Source of the DNA: Methylobacterium sp. FF17
GTDB lineage: Bacteria; Pseudomonadota; Alphaproteobacteria; Rhizobiales; Beijerinckiaceae
Reading direction: 5' to 3'
Assembly: GCF_025813715.1 (NCBI RefSeq)
Contig: NZ_CP107532.1
Span: forward strand, 2,790,001-2,854,000
DNA: 64,000 nucleotides
Shown: piece after piece, positions 1-8,600 of the stretch
Numbering within the stretch: the stretch's first letter is position 1
Layout of the letters: every line of letters starts with the position of its first letter
Notes under the pieces: model-generated
What the model was told of the DNA's origin: nothing
Databases searched by the model: none
What the model saw: the letters and a program-made list of their open reading frames with translations, nothing else
Translations under genes and position numbers: made by a program

Positions 1-104
1 TCCCTCCCGCCGAGGCCGAAGCACGCTACTATGCCCAGGCAGAGGTGCAAACCTTGGCAGCCTGAATCAAACCCAATAGCCTCCGGGAAACCCGGTGCGG
101 TTCA
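1..104 (+). mobile_element. Right end of an IS3-family insertion sequence (partial)
   Basis: The first 104 bases are the right end of an IS3-family element. A transposase reading frame stops at 65. Positions 79-104 read as a terminal inverted repeat whose complement begins TGAACCGCACCGGG, a terminus I recognise from IS3-family elements of Proteobacteria. The rest of the element lies left of the window, so neither the left repeat nor the target duplication can be seen. Base 104 marks a junction with island sequence, and the stop codon of the gene fragment next to it comes from the IS end itself. Confidence 0.75.
3..65 (+). CDS. IS3-family transposase OrfB, extreme C-terminus (partial)
   Basis: Only the last 20 residues are present (ending EARYYAQAEVQTLAA). 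The pattern 'AEARYY' close to the stop is typical of the DDE integrase (OrfB) of IS3-family elements, which carries out cut-and-paste or copy-out transposition of its own element. The catalytic domain is outside the window. The identification rests on this short tail plus the inverted repeat 14 bases downstream. Confidence 0.65.
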   Translation, partial: PPAEAEARYYAQAEVQTLAA

Positions 105-272
105 TCTGGGGCGTATAGGTTCCGTGTGTCGCGGTGACGCACCGCTCAGGTCAGTCCGCTTTTTTGGCTTGTAGCCGCCACGGAAGCCTTCTGGCGCACG
201 CACGATGCCCAAGGCGCCTTTACGCTTCTCCTCCGTAGCCAGCCGGGCAGCATCGACGATCGCCCGTCAACG
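102..272 (-). pseudogene. Orphan C-terminal fragment of the replication-initiator-like gene
   Basis: Read on the minus strand this stretch encodes AIVDAARLATEEKRKGA followed by a tail ending GGYKPKK. It closely matches the last 40 residues of the protein encoded at 6164-8149. By eye about 95 of 109 bases agree between 161-272 and 6198-6309, with 34 identical bases at 231-264. In the homologous frame a TGA appears where the full gene has a sense codon just upstream, and no upstream homology follows, so this is a gene remnant. Its present stop codon lies in the IS terminus at 102-104. Confidence 0.75.
161..272. repeat. Direct repeat, left copy (3' end of rep-like gene)
   Basis: This is the left copy of an imperfect direct repeat of about 110 bp; the right copy is at 6198-6309 in the same orientation. 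The pair brackets the hipA-hipB, helicase-nuclease and truncated phosphoesterase block. The most conserved part is a 34-base identical core at 231-264. Confidence 0.75.
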
Positions 273-427
273 TTCGGCGTGACCTGCGTTCGGAGGGACC
301 GCGGCGCGGAATTACGACCTCCTGGCAGGCAGGGCCGCCGCGCCCTTCGCGCCCTGCCCACACGTGACGACCGGATGGGATCGATCCGGCGTCTCCGAGG
401 GGTTTCTCGAAGGCGCCGGCCGATCGT

Positions 428-805
428 TCAGAAGCCCGGTCCCGTGAGATCATCGTCCTCAAGCGGCACCGAAGCCGTCTTCATGGTCGAGCTTCGTTTG
501 ACGGGTCGGCGCCTCACAAAGCGGGGCTGCGGAGCCCGCGCGACGAACCCCACGTCCAGGCCGAAGGCACTGCCGATGCGTCGAAGGGTCTCGACGGTCG
601 GGTTGGCTTCCCCGCGCTCGATCTCCGCCAGTTGCCGCCGGGTCAATCGCACCATGCCAGCGAACTCCTCCTGGGAGAGGCCGAGCGCATGTCGCATCTC
701 CCCAACCGCACCGGGTAGCGCCAGCGTTCCGTTCCTGACGCGTTCGGCCAACTCGGCCCTCCGCTTCCGGATCTCCTCCGAGGTCGGCCGTCTCAATCCG
801 CCCAC
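428..805 (-). CDS. hipB: HipB-like XRE-family antitoxin/repressor
   Basis: This is a 125-residue protein with an XRE-type helix-turn-helix at about residues 30-85 (MRHALGLSQEEFAGMVRLTR, then QLAEIERGEANPTVETL). Proteins of this type bind operator DNA and neutralise the HipA kinase. The chosen start is GTG at 805, four bases after the hipA stop, with GAGG about eight bases upstream; a longer frame exists but overlaps hipA. hipB follows hipA, the reverse of the E. coli hipBA order. A basic, proline- and arginine-containing tail follows the HTH. The family call is firm; pairing with hipA is inferred from adjacency. Confidence 0.8.
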   Translation of the reverse strand: MGGLRRPTSEEIRKRRAELAERVRNGTLALPGAVGEMRHALGLSQEEFAGMVRLTRRQLAEIERGEANPTVETLRRIGSAFGLDVGFVARAPQPRFVRRRPVKRSSTMKTASVPLEDDDLTGPGF

Positions 806-809
806 GTCG

Positions 810-2150
810 CTACCTCGGGGTTCTGCCAAGTGGCGGGATCGCCGCGATGGTGTCGGCGATCCCGGCGGGGCGATCCCCGATCGCCCTCGAAACCACGGCC
901 TCGGGGACCCCGTGCTCGCGTGCCGTCCGGGGCAAGGCCCTAACGCGCTCCTCGGCTTCCCTGAGGATTGCCAGCAGCGCACCGGGGTCGAGGTCGTTCC
1001 CGGCCGCCGCCTCGCAGACGATCGTCCAGTCAGGAGCGTGGTCCCGTCCCGAGGCCCGCATGCAAGCCCATTTCGTCGGCCGCCCCGTATCGGCCGGCGC
1101 GAGACGCATGGGCGCGAAGTCGAAGAGCGGCGTCAGCCGAACTTGGCCGGATGCGTCCTTGGCCAGGGCGGTGTTGCGGCCGTGGTTGTCGGGGTTACCC
1201 ATGGCCTGGTTGAGCACCTCGCGCTTCAGGTACTCAGCCACATCCGCCATAGGGTCGGCCGATACGGCGCGGATCATGTCCAGGTATGTCTCGTGTGCCT
1301 CCACATGGCCGAACGCCGAGACCCCGATGGCGGAGACGATGCTTTCCTGCCCCCGGCGAACCAAGCCGTCCGGGGCGATTCGCCGGTCGAACCTCGGGAT
1401 GACGAGCACGCCATTCCTGTGCACCAGGGGAAGACCGACCCTGACGCCGAATGCCTTGGCGACGGCCGCATAGGCGGCCTCGCCCTCCAGGATCAGCCTG
1501 TCGCTCTCCTCGTTGCTCCGGAGAAGCTTGACGATGACGTGCGCCACGGCTTGGGTGTCGGGGACTACGGGGTCCGGATACCAGCGGCCGTCCCTCGCCC
1601 TCGTCATCGCGATCTTCGGCCACTCCCCCTGCAGGCCCGAGGATCCGGAGGCGACCATCGCGAAGCGATCCACGACCTCCAGGAACACCTCGGACTTGTC
1701 GAGGATATCGTCCCTGGTGACCCCCTGCCGCGGGGCGTCGTGCAACCTCTCCGCCTCGGCTTCCGCCGCTTCCTTGATGCGAAGGTTGCCGACCGGTGCA
1801 CCTGCGCCCCTGAGAAGCAACCGGACCTCGGAGCTCGGCGCATCTGGGTTGATGCCGAGATGCTCGGACAGCTTACGGCGGGCGTGTCCCTGCGGCATGA
1901 GGTCGAGAAGGAACGGAGGCCACCCCGGGTAAGACCGATCCTCAAGGTCGACGGGGCTCATGACGGAGACCGCCCGGGCGTCGGTCAGCGGCTGCCCTTC
2001 GGAGAGCGGGATGGCTCCGTGCTCCAGGAAATAGTTTGCCTCGTAGGACACGACGCTGGAACCGGCCACCCCCGCGTCGGCATCGGCGAGCGTCAGCGTG
2101 GCCGCATCGTGCCAGGTGCCGCCATGATGAAGTTGAATCGTCAGTCTCAT
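810..2150 (-). CDS. hipA: HipA-family serine/threonine kinase toxin
   Basis: This 446-residue protein is the length expected of HipA-family toxins. The family phosphorylates aminoacyl-tRNA synthetases (GltX in E. coli) and halts translation. Visible kinase signatures are an IVKLL lysine near residue 208, the catalytic loop NPDNHGRN at about 319-326 and the metal-binding DFAP at about 344-347, so the protein looks catalytically intact. The N-terminal part (residues 1-100) matches the HipA N-subdomain. ATG at 2150 gives the usual MRLTIQLH start; ATG at 2168 is an alternative, and neither has a strong ribosome site. It is the first gene of the hipA-hipB operon, behind four operator-like repeats. 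Confidence 0.85.
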   Translation of the reverse strand: MRLTIQLHHGGTWHDAATLTLADADAGVAGSSVVSYEANYFLEHGAIPLSEGQPLTDARAVSVMSPVDLEDRSYPGWPPFLLDLMPQGHARRKLSEHLGINPDAPSSEVRLLLRGAGAPVGNLRIKEAAEAEAERLHDAPRQGVTRDDILDKSEVFLEVVDRFAMVASGSSGLQGEWPKIAMTRARDGRWYPDPVVPDTQAVAHVIVKLLRSNEESDRLILEGEAAYAAVAKAFGVRVGLPLVHRNGVLVIPRFDRRIAPDGLVRRGQESIVSAIGVSAFGHVEAHETYLDMIRAVSADPMADVAEYLKREVLNQAMGNPDNHGRNTALAKDASGQVRLTPLFDFAPMRLAPADTGRPTKWACMRASGRDHAPDWTIVCEAAAGNDLDPGALLAILREAEERVRALPRTAREHGVPEAVVSRAIGDRPAGIADTIAAIPPLGRTPR

Positions 2151-2154
2151 CGAT

Positions 2155-2351
2155 TGACCCATTTTCATGGATCATTTTGCCATGGTTGCGGTGTTTGACA
2201 ACCCTTATAATGGGTCACTGATGGCTGAACGTATCGAACAAGTAGGCCGATGCAGGGTTGGGGAGAAAAGGGGCGCCTGAGATATGACCCATCATAAGGA
2301 TCATAAAGCACCAGCACAAAGCCATATGTGACCCATTGAAGGGGTCGGTCA
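2155..2351 (-). promoter_or_regulatory. Array of four operator-like inverted repeats upstream of hipA
   Basis: Four copies of a half-palindromic element with consensus TGACCC-N7/8-GGRTC lie here. They are at 2155-2174 (TGACCCATTTTCATGGATCA), 2196-2217 (on the minus strand TGACCCATTATAAGGGTT), 2284-2304 (ATGACCCATCATAAGGATCA) and 2329-2351 (TGACCCATTGAAGGGGTC). Centres are about 42, 88 and 46 bp apart, close to multiples of four helical turns. The layout resembles the E. coli HipB operators (TATCC-N8-GGATA), so these are probably sites for the adjacent HipB. The first copy abuts the hipA start, so binding there could block both transcription and initiation. Confidence 0.65.
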
Positions 2352-2816
2352 TCCCGATTTCCAGGTATGGACAAGCGTGAATGGGTTCGTGGGCATGGCG
2401 GGATACCGGGCGCCCCGATCAAGGCCGATGACGCCGTCGAACATCACGAACAAGGGACACTCGGTCGGGGCTTCATGCCGGAGCGGATCGCCGACACGGT
2501 GTTCGGGGTCGAGCACCGCTCCCGGAACGCTCAAGGTCAGCCATGGACCAAAGGCCCGCCAGATCGCCTGCGGGTCCAGAAACGGAAAATGGGGCGGCGC
2601 GGGCCTTGCCGACTTCGGACATGCAGGAGCTTTCGTCCCGCCCGCCGTATAAGATCCCGGATCGATTACAGTGGCTGGTTGCAGGTCAGAGTTCGGTTAA
2701 CCTAATAACGGCCAAGCCCGGACATACTGGGCGGCCTCGACGAATGTGCAACCGCCGCAGGGTTGCGTTCGACCGTCGATCGCGAGGACGGACAGGGCAA
2801 GCCGGAGGAACGCCAC
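2352..2816. other. Non-coding or undetermined stretch between hipA operators and helicase
   Basis: Open frames exist on both strands here (plus 2367-2705, minus 2349-2534), but none has a recognisable domain, a good ribosome site or convincing composition. I see no RNA gene. The only useful element is the ribosome binding site GGAGGAA at 2804-2810, which serves the helicase gene. The stretch may contain the promoter of that gene or a decayed small gene. Confidence 0.4.
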
Positions 2817-5339
2817 TTGGTCGATTTTAAGAAACGCCTCGGCGGCAAGGGGGCAGTCAAGGCGACGAACCCCGTCGAGATCTACGACAGGCTCGACCGC
2901 GCGCACGACAAGGGTCCCCTCCGGCCGGCCCAGGAGGCCGTGCTCGGCGAGTGGTTCAAGGACCATCAGGCGACGCGGGACATCATCGTCAAGCTGCACA
3001 CCGGGCAGGGCAAGACGCTCGTCGGACTGCTCATGCTGCAGTCAAGGCTGAACGCGGGCCACGGGCCGGTGGTGTACCTTTGCCCAGACCATTTCCTCAT
3101 CGACCAGACCTGCGAGCAAGCGAGGCAGTTCGGCATCCGCGTCTGCAAGGCCGAAGATGCGCTGCCCGACGAGTTCATCAATTCCGGCGCGATCCTCGTG
3201 ACCTCGGTCCAGAAGCTCTTCAACGGGATGACCAAGTTCGGCCTGCATCGCCAGTCGATCGGCGTCGACACGGTCCTGATGGACGACGCGCACGCCTGCG
3301 CCGACCGGATCCGGGAGGCCTGCCACATCCGGATCCCGAACGATGAGCCGGCCTACGCCACCCTCAGGACGTTGTTCGCCGACGATCTCGAACGCCAGGG
3401 CGTGGGGACTTTCGCAGACATCGAGAACGGAAAGCGCGATGCCATCCTGCCGGTGCCGTACTGGGCTTGGCAGGACCGTGAGAGGGAGGTCGCCGGCATC
3501 CTGTCCGCGAACGCCGAGCGGCGCTCGATCAAGTTCGCCTGGCCCTTACTGAAGGACATCCTCGGCCACTGCCAGTGCGTCGTCTCGGGGGCGGCAATCG
3601 AGATCGAGCCCTATGTCGCGCCCTTGAACGCCTTCGGGTCGTACTGGGACGCCAAGCATCGCATCTTCATGTCGGCTACGGTGACCGATGACGCGTTCCT
3701 GGTGAAGGGCCTGCAACTGAAGCCGGGCACGATCGCCCGCCCCCTGACCTATGACAAGGAGACCTGGTCCGGCGAGAAGATGGTCCTCCTGCCCTCGCTG
3801 TTCAACGAGACGCTCGACCGCGAGTGGGTGGTGAAGGCCTTCGGCGAGCCGGACGCCAAGCGCCCCTACGGCGTGGTGGCTCTCGTGCCGAGCTTCGCGA
3901 GGACGAAGGATTGGGCGGGGTACGGGAGCAAGGTCGCGGACAAGACCTCCCTGGGAACCATCGTCGACGATTTGCGCCGGCGGGAGTTCGAGCAGACGGT
4001 CGTCCTCGCGAACCGGTACGACGGGATCGACCTGCCGGACGAGACCTGCCGGATCCTGGTCTTCGATTCCCGTCCGTATTCGGAGAGCCTGATCGACCTG
4101 CACGAGGAGCATTGCCGTCCGAGGAGCGAGGCGACGCTGATGCGCACGCTCCGGTCGGTCGAGCAGGGCATGGGTCGCAGCGTCAGGGGCGAGAAGGACT
4201 ACTCGGTCATCGTGGTGACGGGGGCCGACCTCGTTCGGCTGCTTCGCGAAAAGGCATCGCGGCATCACCTTTCCCCTCAGGTCTCGACCCAGATCGAAAT
4301 CGGCCTGGAGATCGCCGAGCTCGCGCGGGAGGAAATCGAGAACGAGAGCAAGTCCCCGGAGGACGCCTTCGGCGGGCTCGTGCGCCAGTGCATCCGGCGC
4401 GACGAGGGCTGGAAGCAGTTCTATGCCGAGGAGATGGCGGGGGTGACGCCGGGCAGGGCGAACGCGAAGGTGCTTGGCGTCTATGCGGCCGAACTCGCGG
4501 CGGAGCAGGCTTACGTGGACGGGGATTATGCCCGTGCATCCGAGACCATCCAGGCGCTCCTCGACGACGGGTCGGTGGGAGAGGACGACAAGGGTTGGTA
4601 CCTCCAGGAACGGGCCCGCTACGAGCATCAGTCGCGCCGTGCGGACGCCCAGGTTCTCCAAGTCTCCGCCCACCGTAAGAACCGTCTGCTGCTTAAGCCG
4701 CCGACGGGTGTCACGGTCTCCAAGCTCACGATCGTGAGCCAGGGCCGGATGGAGCGCATCGCGGACTGGGTCCGAGGCTTCGGCAGCTACGTGGAAATGG
4801 ATGTCACGGTGAGCGACATCCTCGGGCGGCTCGTGTTCGGCACCAAGGCGGACAACTTCGAAAAGGCGCTCGACGAGTTGAGCCGCGCGCTCGGGTTCGC
4901 GGGCGAGCGCCCGGACAAGGAATGGAAGGAAGGGCCGGACAATCTCTGGGCCCTCGACGACAGGCGCTATCTCCTCATCGAGTGCAAGAGCGAGGTCGAC
5001 GTCGCCCGCACCGAGATCGACAAGCGCGAGGCCGACCAGATGAACCGGTCAAGCACCTGGTTCAAGAAGCACTACGAGGGCATGTCGGCGACGCGCTTCA
5101 TCATCCATCCCGCAGGCAAGATCCAGAGCGCGGCGGGCTTCAACGACCATGTCGAGGGGGTCAGGGTGAACGAGCTTCGACGGCTGGTGAAGGCCTGCCG
5201 CGGCTTCTTCAAGTCGTTCGAGGCCCAGGACTTCGCCGACCTGTCCGTCCGACAGATCCAGAAGTCGATCGACGCGCACAAACTGTCGGCCGACGACCTC
5301 TCGATCTCTTATTCGGTGAAGCTGAAGAGCCTGAAATGA
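2817..5339 (+). CDS. Superfamily 2 helicase fused to a PD-(D/E)XK nuclease domain, probable defence gene
   Basis: This is an 840-residue protein. The N-terminal half is a superfamily 2 helicase: Walker [11 protein letters not shown] at about 61-70, a DEAH-like MDDAH at about 155-159, SATVTDD (motif III) and a motif VI-like [12 protein letters not shown]. The last resembles the XPD/DinG-type C-terminal helicase domain. A helical middle part follows. The C-terminus has GPDNLW then YLLIECKSE near residue 722, the acidic and lysine residues expected of a PD-(D/E)XK nuclease. TTG at 2817 is preferred because GGAGGAA lies six bases upstream; TTG at 2763 is an alternative. Helicase-nuclease fusions of this type commonly act in phage or plasmid defence. 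The role here is inferred, and no partner gene is visible. Confidence 0.7.
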   Translation: MVDFKKRLGGKGAVKATNPVEIYDRLDRAHDKGPLRPAQEAVLGEWFKDHQATRDIIVKLHTGQGKTLVGLLMLQSRLNAGHGPVVYLCPDHFLIDQTCEQARQFGIRVCKAEDALPDEFINSGAILVTSVQKLFNGMTKFGLHRQSIGVDTVLMDDAHACADRIREACHIRIPNDEPAYATLRTLFADDLERQGVGTFADIENGKRDAILPVPYWAWQDREREVAGILSANAERRSIKFAWPLLKDILGHCQCVVSGAAIEIEPYVAPLNAFGSYWDAKHRIFMSATVTDDAFLVKGLQLKPGTIARPLTYDKETWSGEKMVLLPSLFNETLDREWVVKAFGEPDAKRPYGVVALVPSFARTKDWAGYGSKVADKTSLGTIVDDLRRREFEQTVVLANRYDGIDLPDETCRILVFDSRPYSESLIDLHEEHCRPRSEATLMRTLRSVEQGMGRSVRGEKDYSVIVVTGADLVRLLREKASRHHLSPQVSTQIEIGLEIAELAREEIENESKSPEDAFGGLVRQCIRRDEGWKQFYAEEMAGVTPGRANAKVLGVYAAELAAEQAYVDGDYARASETIQALLDDGSVGEDDKGWYLQERARYEHQSRRADAQVLQVSAHRKNRLLLKPPTGVTVSKLTIVSQGRMERIADWVRGFGSYVEMDVTVSDILGRLVFGTKADNFEKALDELSRALGFAGERPDKEWKEGPDNLWALDDRRYLLIECKSEVDVARTEIDKREADQMNRSSTWFKKHYEGMSATRFIIHPAGKIQSAAGFNDHVEGVRVNELRRLVKACRGFFKSFEAQDFADLSVRQIQKSIDAHKLSADDLSISYSVKLKSLK

Positions 5340-5408
5340 AACTGTGGACGCGTTTCACGCCGACCACCGGCGGTCGGTGCGGGACGTGTTCGCCCAAGGG
5401 CTTCAGCA

Positions 5409-6029
5409 TCAGATGATGAGGCTTCCGTCGAAGCCGGAGGTCTCCTCGGCGTGGCCGCGCGGGTTGCAGACGATCCGGGTCGGTCCGACCGTTTGATCGG
5501 CCGTTGCACAGATGTGCCCATGAACCCAGAGGTCGGGACCCCCGGCGTGAATGAGGTCGCGCAGGTCCGACGCGTAGCACCAGGGCAGGTCCGTATGCGG
5601 GTCGGGCAGACTGTTGGGGAGCGGCGCATGATGAGTGACGACCACGGTCGGCCCCGGATGGGGCTCGCTGAGGGTCGCCTCAAGGAAGGCCCGGGTCCGT
5701 TGGTGCAGGCCGAGGACTTCGCCCGGCTCGATCTGGTGGCGCGAGCTCGGGCCGGTGCGGATGCGCCGGTAGTCGGCCATCCCGAAGCGTTCTTGCGCGG
5801 TGCGCCTGGCGTGGCTCAGGCTGAACGAGCCGAAGCGAAAATCGGTCCAGAGGATGCTGCCGACGAAGCGCGTGTCGCCGATCAAGACGGCGTCGTCCAT
5901 CAGCAGGCGGATGCCGAGCCGCGCGGCAATGTCCCGCCCCCGGGACATCTGGTCGCCGAGGGTGTAGCGCTCCTCGCCCCGATCCCACCAGAAATCGTGG
6001 TCGCCCGGAACGTAGAAGACGACTGCGGG
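5409..6029 (-). pseudogene. 5'-truncated calcineurin-like metallophosphoesterase
   Basis: The open frame encodes the C-terminal two thirds of a calcineurin-like phosphoesterase: VPGDHDFWW (the GNH/GDH metal motif), VVTHHAPLP and the final LWVHGHI. The N-terminal D-x-H and GD motifs that complete the dimetal site are absent. Upstream in frame there is a TGA at 6030-6032 followed by unrelated sequence. ATG at 5948 would start after the GDHD motif, so any product would be inactive. The 5' end was probably lost in a rearrangement whose junction lies near 6030, close to the end of the rep-like gene and the right direct repeat. Confidence 0.7.
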
Positions 6030-6163
6030 TCACAGGACAAACGGCCGGGCCTTGGTGCGCTTCAGCCCGACGGCGACTGCCAGCTAGTAAGCGTGCTCAA
6101 TCGGGATGGCGTTGTCGTAGTAGCCCTCCCACAAGCGCCAGTGCGCCCGCGGGCTCCACTTGC

Positions 6164-8149
6164 TCACCCCGGCGGAACGGAGGAGCTTGGGCTCCTTTTC
6201 GGCTTATAGTCGCCACGGAAGCCTCCGGGCGCCCGCTCGATGCCCACGGCGCCTTTCCGCTTCTGCTCCGTAGCCAGCCGGGCAGCATCGACGATCGCCT
6301 GGTGACGGGCACGGTCGCGCTCGTAAACGGATCGGTTACCCGCGATCTTCGCGGCAGGATCCTGCGACGAGCCGTTCATGACGGAGAGGGGCCAAGCACG
6401 TGCCAGGATGGCGACGTAGTGGGAGAAGTTGTCGTCCTGTTCTCTCCACGTCGAGCCGGGGATGTTCTCGCGTGACCCCCTCACCAGGGGCCCCAGGCTG
6501 AGGATGTAAACGTCCTTCATGGCAGCATCGGCCGCCGCGAGGGTCGGGTACTCCGTCGGGAAGGCCGCCTTGATGCGTCGGGCCGTATCGCCCGCATGGG
6601 CGAACGGAAGGTCGTAACCGATCTGCCACTCGCGGTAGAGACGACCCGCCTCCTCCTTGGCTTCCGGTGTCGCAAGCATTCCGGCCCCATCGACAGCCCG
6701 AGGCTCGACCACAGACGGCGGGCCCATGACAGGAATGGAGGCGACCTCGGCGGCCTTCGTCGGCGATTCGGTCATGCGCGTCCTTTTTCTGGCGGGAGCG
6801 ATCGTACCTTCCTCCCGAGGTTCCCGCACGGCCTTCCGGCTCGCCTTTGCGCGCGTGCCCTTCTCGGCGGCGAACCGGGCCTTGCGGGCGTCCTCGCCCT
6901 CGCGCAGGAGGCGGAATTGTTCGTGCAGTCGCGGTCCCAGGTCAGGGGCATCCGCCTCCTCGTGGGAGAACGCCCAGAACGCCTTGTCGGCCCCCTCCGT
7001 CGCGATGAGGTCCAGGAGGCGCTGCCCGCGGGTCGCCCGCGTCTCGAAGGCCGGCGTCAGGGTCGCGCCCGTGAGCGCCTCGTGGATCGCAGACAGCCAC
7101 AACCCGTAGCGTCCCTGCATCTCGGATGCGAGCAAGGGGCGGGCTGCTCCCGACTTCTTCCGGTTCCCGATCTGAGACGGCAAGCTCGTGCCCAGGCGAA
7201 CGAGCGTCTCGGGGCGGATCGCGTAGGGGGCGCCGTCGCCGCGCTCGGCGAGCCATTTGAAGTCGGGCTTGTCGATCGCCCGCACGGCCGCCGTCTCCAG
7301 CCTTTCCGGTGGGCGCAGGCGGACAGTGAGGAGAAGCATCGAGATCGCGCGCGCCTCGGTGGGCTTACCCCCGTCCATGACGATCTCTCCGGCCTTGCGG
7401 CGAGGCTCATGCTTCTCGGTGACGGACACGACTTCGAAGGACCGGACGTGCTCCGCGATTTCGGCTAGGGCCGGGGCGAGATAGTTCAAACGGAGCTGTC
7501 CGACGTGGACGGGCTCCGCCATGCCGAGCACACGGGCGAGACCGGCGGGGGAATAGGCGAGGACGGTGGGCTTCGCGCCCGGCTCGTAGCGCAGGCCCTC
7601 GGATGCGACGTGCCCAACGATGTCTCGGTATAGCAGGGTCGACGACCGGCGCCGGAACCGGGCAAGGACGGCAAGGTCAAGGTAGCCATAGCGCGTGCCA
7701 GGCTTTTGCAGGTCGATCATCCAGGCAGGCAGGTGGAAGGTGAAGGCAGCGCTCCGCTTAAGGGGCGTGCGCTCCCGGCCGAAGAGCCGGTGCAGGGCAT
7801 CGACGAGCTCGCGGGGCTGGGCGGTGCGCCCGCCGACGGAGAGCACGGTCAGGGCATGCTTCACCGGGCAGAGACGGGCGGCGCGGATCGTGTCGACCGT
7901 CTCCTCGCTCGTAACGTAGCGCGCCACGAGGGTCTCGAACAGCGCGATGTCCCGCGCGGTCAGAGCCGACAGGGACGAGAGCGTCCGGTCACTTAGCCAT
8001 GCTGTGGAACGGGGCACGGCAGGGGCGATGCCCACGAAGGTCTCGGGCGACTGCAAGGCAGAGCCGAGGTCACCCCGGATCCGGGCGACGAAGGCAGCCC
8101 GACGCCGAGGTGGGACGGGGTTGGGGTCGGAGATGGAGGCGGTGGCCAT
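6164..8149 (-). CDS. Replication-initiator-like protein (plasmid Rep-type), putative
   Basis: This is a 661-residue basic protein. Residues about 60-260 have the pattern of a plasmid initiator with tandem winged helices: short strands and helices with LTARDIALFETLVARYV, then LLYRDIVGHVASEGLRYEPG and LAYSPAGLARVLGM. The middle is charged and the C-terminus ends in a basic tail (GDYKPKRSP). I infer an initiator role from this pattern and from iteron-like repeats directly upstream (8165-8478). A large DNA-binding regulator is the alternative. The last 40 codons are duplicated at 161-272. The gene is alone on the minus strand, and no parAB partition genes accompany it. Confidence 0.45.
   Translation of the reverse strand: MATASISDPNPVPPRRRAAFVARIRGDLGSALQSPETFVGIAPAVPRSTAWLSDRTLSSLSALTARDIALFETLVARYVTSEETVDTIRAARLCPVKHALTVLSVGGRTAQPRELVDALHRLFGRERTPLKRSAAFTFHLPAWMIDLQKPGTRYGYLDLAVLARFRRRSSTLLYRDIVGHVASEGLRYEPGAKPTVLAYSPAGLARVLGMAEPVHVGQLRLNYLAPALAEIAEHVRSFEVVSVTEKHEPRRKAGEIVMDGGKPTEARAISMLLLTVRLRPPERLETAAVRAIDKPDFKWLAERGDGAPYAIRPETLVRLGTSLPSQIGNRKKSGAARPLLASEMQGRYGLWLSAIHEALTGATLTPAFETRATRGQRLLDLIATEGADKAFWAFSHEEADAPDLGPRLHEQFRLLREGEDARKARFAAEKGTRAKASRKAVREPREEGTIAPARKRTRMTESPTKAAEVASIPVMGPPSVVEPRAVDGAGMLATPEAKEEAGRLYREWQIGYDLPFAHAGDTARRIKAAFPTEYPTLAAADAAMKDVYILSLGPLVRGSRENIPGSTWREQDDNFSHYVAILARAWPLSVMNGSSQDPAAKIAGNRSVYERDRARHQAIVDAARLATEQKRKGAVGIERAPGGFRGDYKPKRSPSSSVPPG
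6198..6309. repeat. Direct repeat, right copy (3' end of rep-like gene)
   Basis: This is the intact-gene copy of the imperfect repeat of about 110 bp that also lies at 161-272. The identical core is at 6266-6299. It encodes the C-terminal tail of the rep-like protein. Confidence 0.75.
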
Positions 8150-8164
8150 GAGCCGGGACCGATC

Positions 8165-8478
8165 TGCAAACTTTCAACGGGGCGTCGGGGGGGGCGATAG
8201 CACTCGGCCCAGCAAGAACAAGGGCTTGGCGGCCCAAAGGGAAAGGATCGTGCATGCAATACTGAGAAGATAGAGCGGAGAAGCCTCAAACGGGCTCAAA
8301 GGCCCTTCCAGCTCCTCAAGGCGAGGAAGGCAGGTTACAGCTCATTAGTATTGCAAACGCGTCCACGCCCATTCTCGCGGCTCCTCGGGTCGTTTCCCCC
8401 AGGCAGAGGCGCTTCATGGACTGCCTCCAACGCTGAAACCCCGTTGAATGTTTGCAGAAATAGCGTTGAAAAGATGCA
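8165..8478. repeat. Iteron-like repeats upstream of the rep-like gene
   Basis: An 18-bp element, CCCCGTTGAATGTTTGCA at 8439-8456, recurs inverted at 8165-8182 with one mismatch. A partial direct copy (CGTTGAAAAGATGCA) lies at 8464-8478. The inverted copy sits 15 bases upstream of the rep-like start codon. Initiator proteins of this kind bind iterons at an origin and inverted half-sites at their own promoter, so the arrangement fits an origin plus autoregulatory operator. No other gene is supported between 8150 and 8600. Confidence 0.5.
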
Positions 8479-8600
8479 TGTGTGGTTGAGGGTCATGGGG
8501 TGCATTCCTTCATCGCCCTCGCCCTTGTGTCCTTCGCTCCCTGGGGCACCGCCAGCGTCCTCTGACCCCATGGCGGCGCCACCCTCCCGGGCCCGCCGGT

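Noticed and set aside
2367..2705. A plus-strand frame of 112 codons between hipA and the helicase gene
   Set aside because: No ribosome site or recognisable motif is present, the second half is arginine-rich, and an equally plausible frame lies antisense; there is not enough to call a gene.
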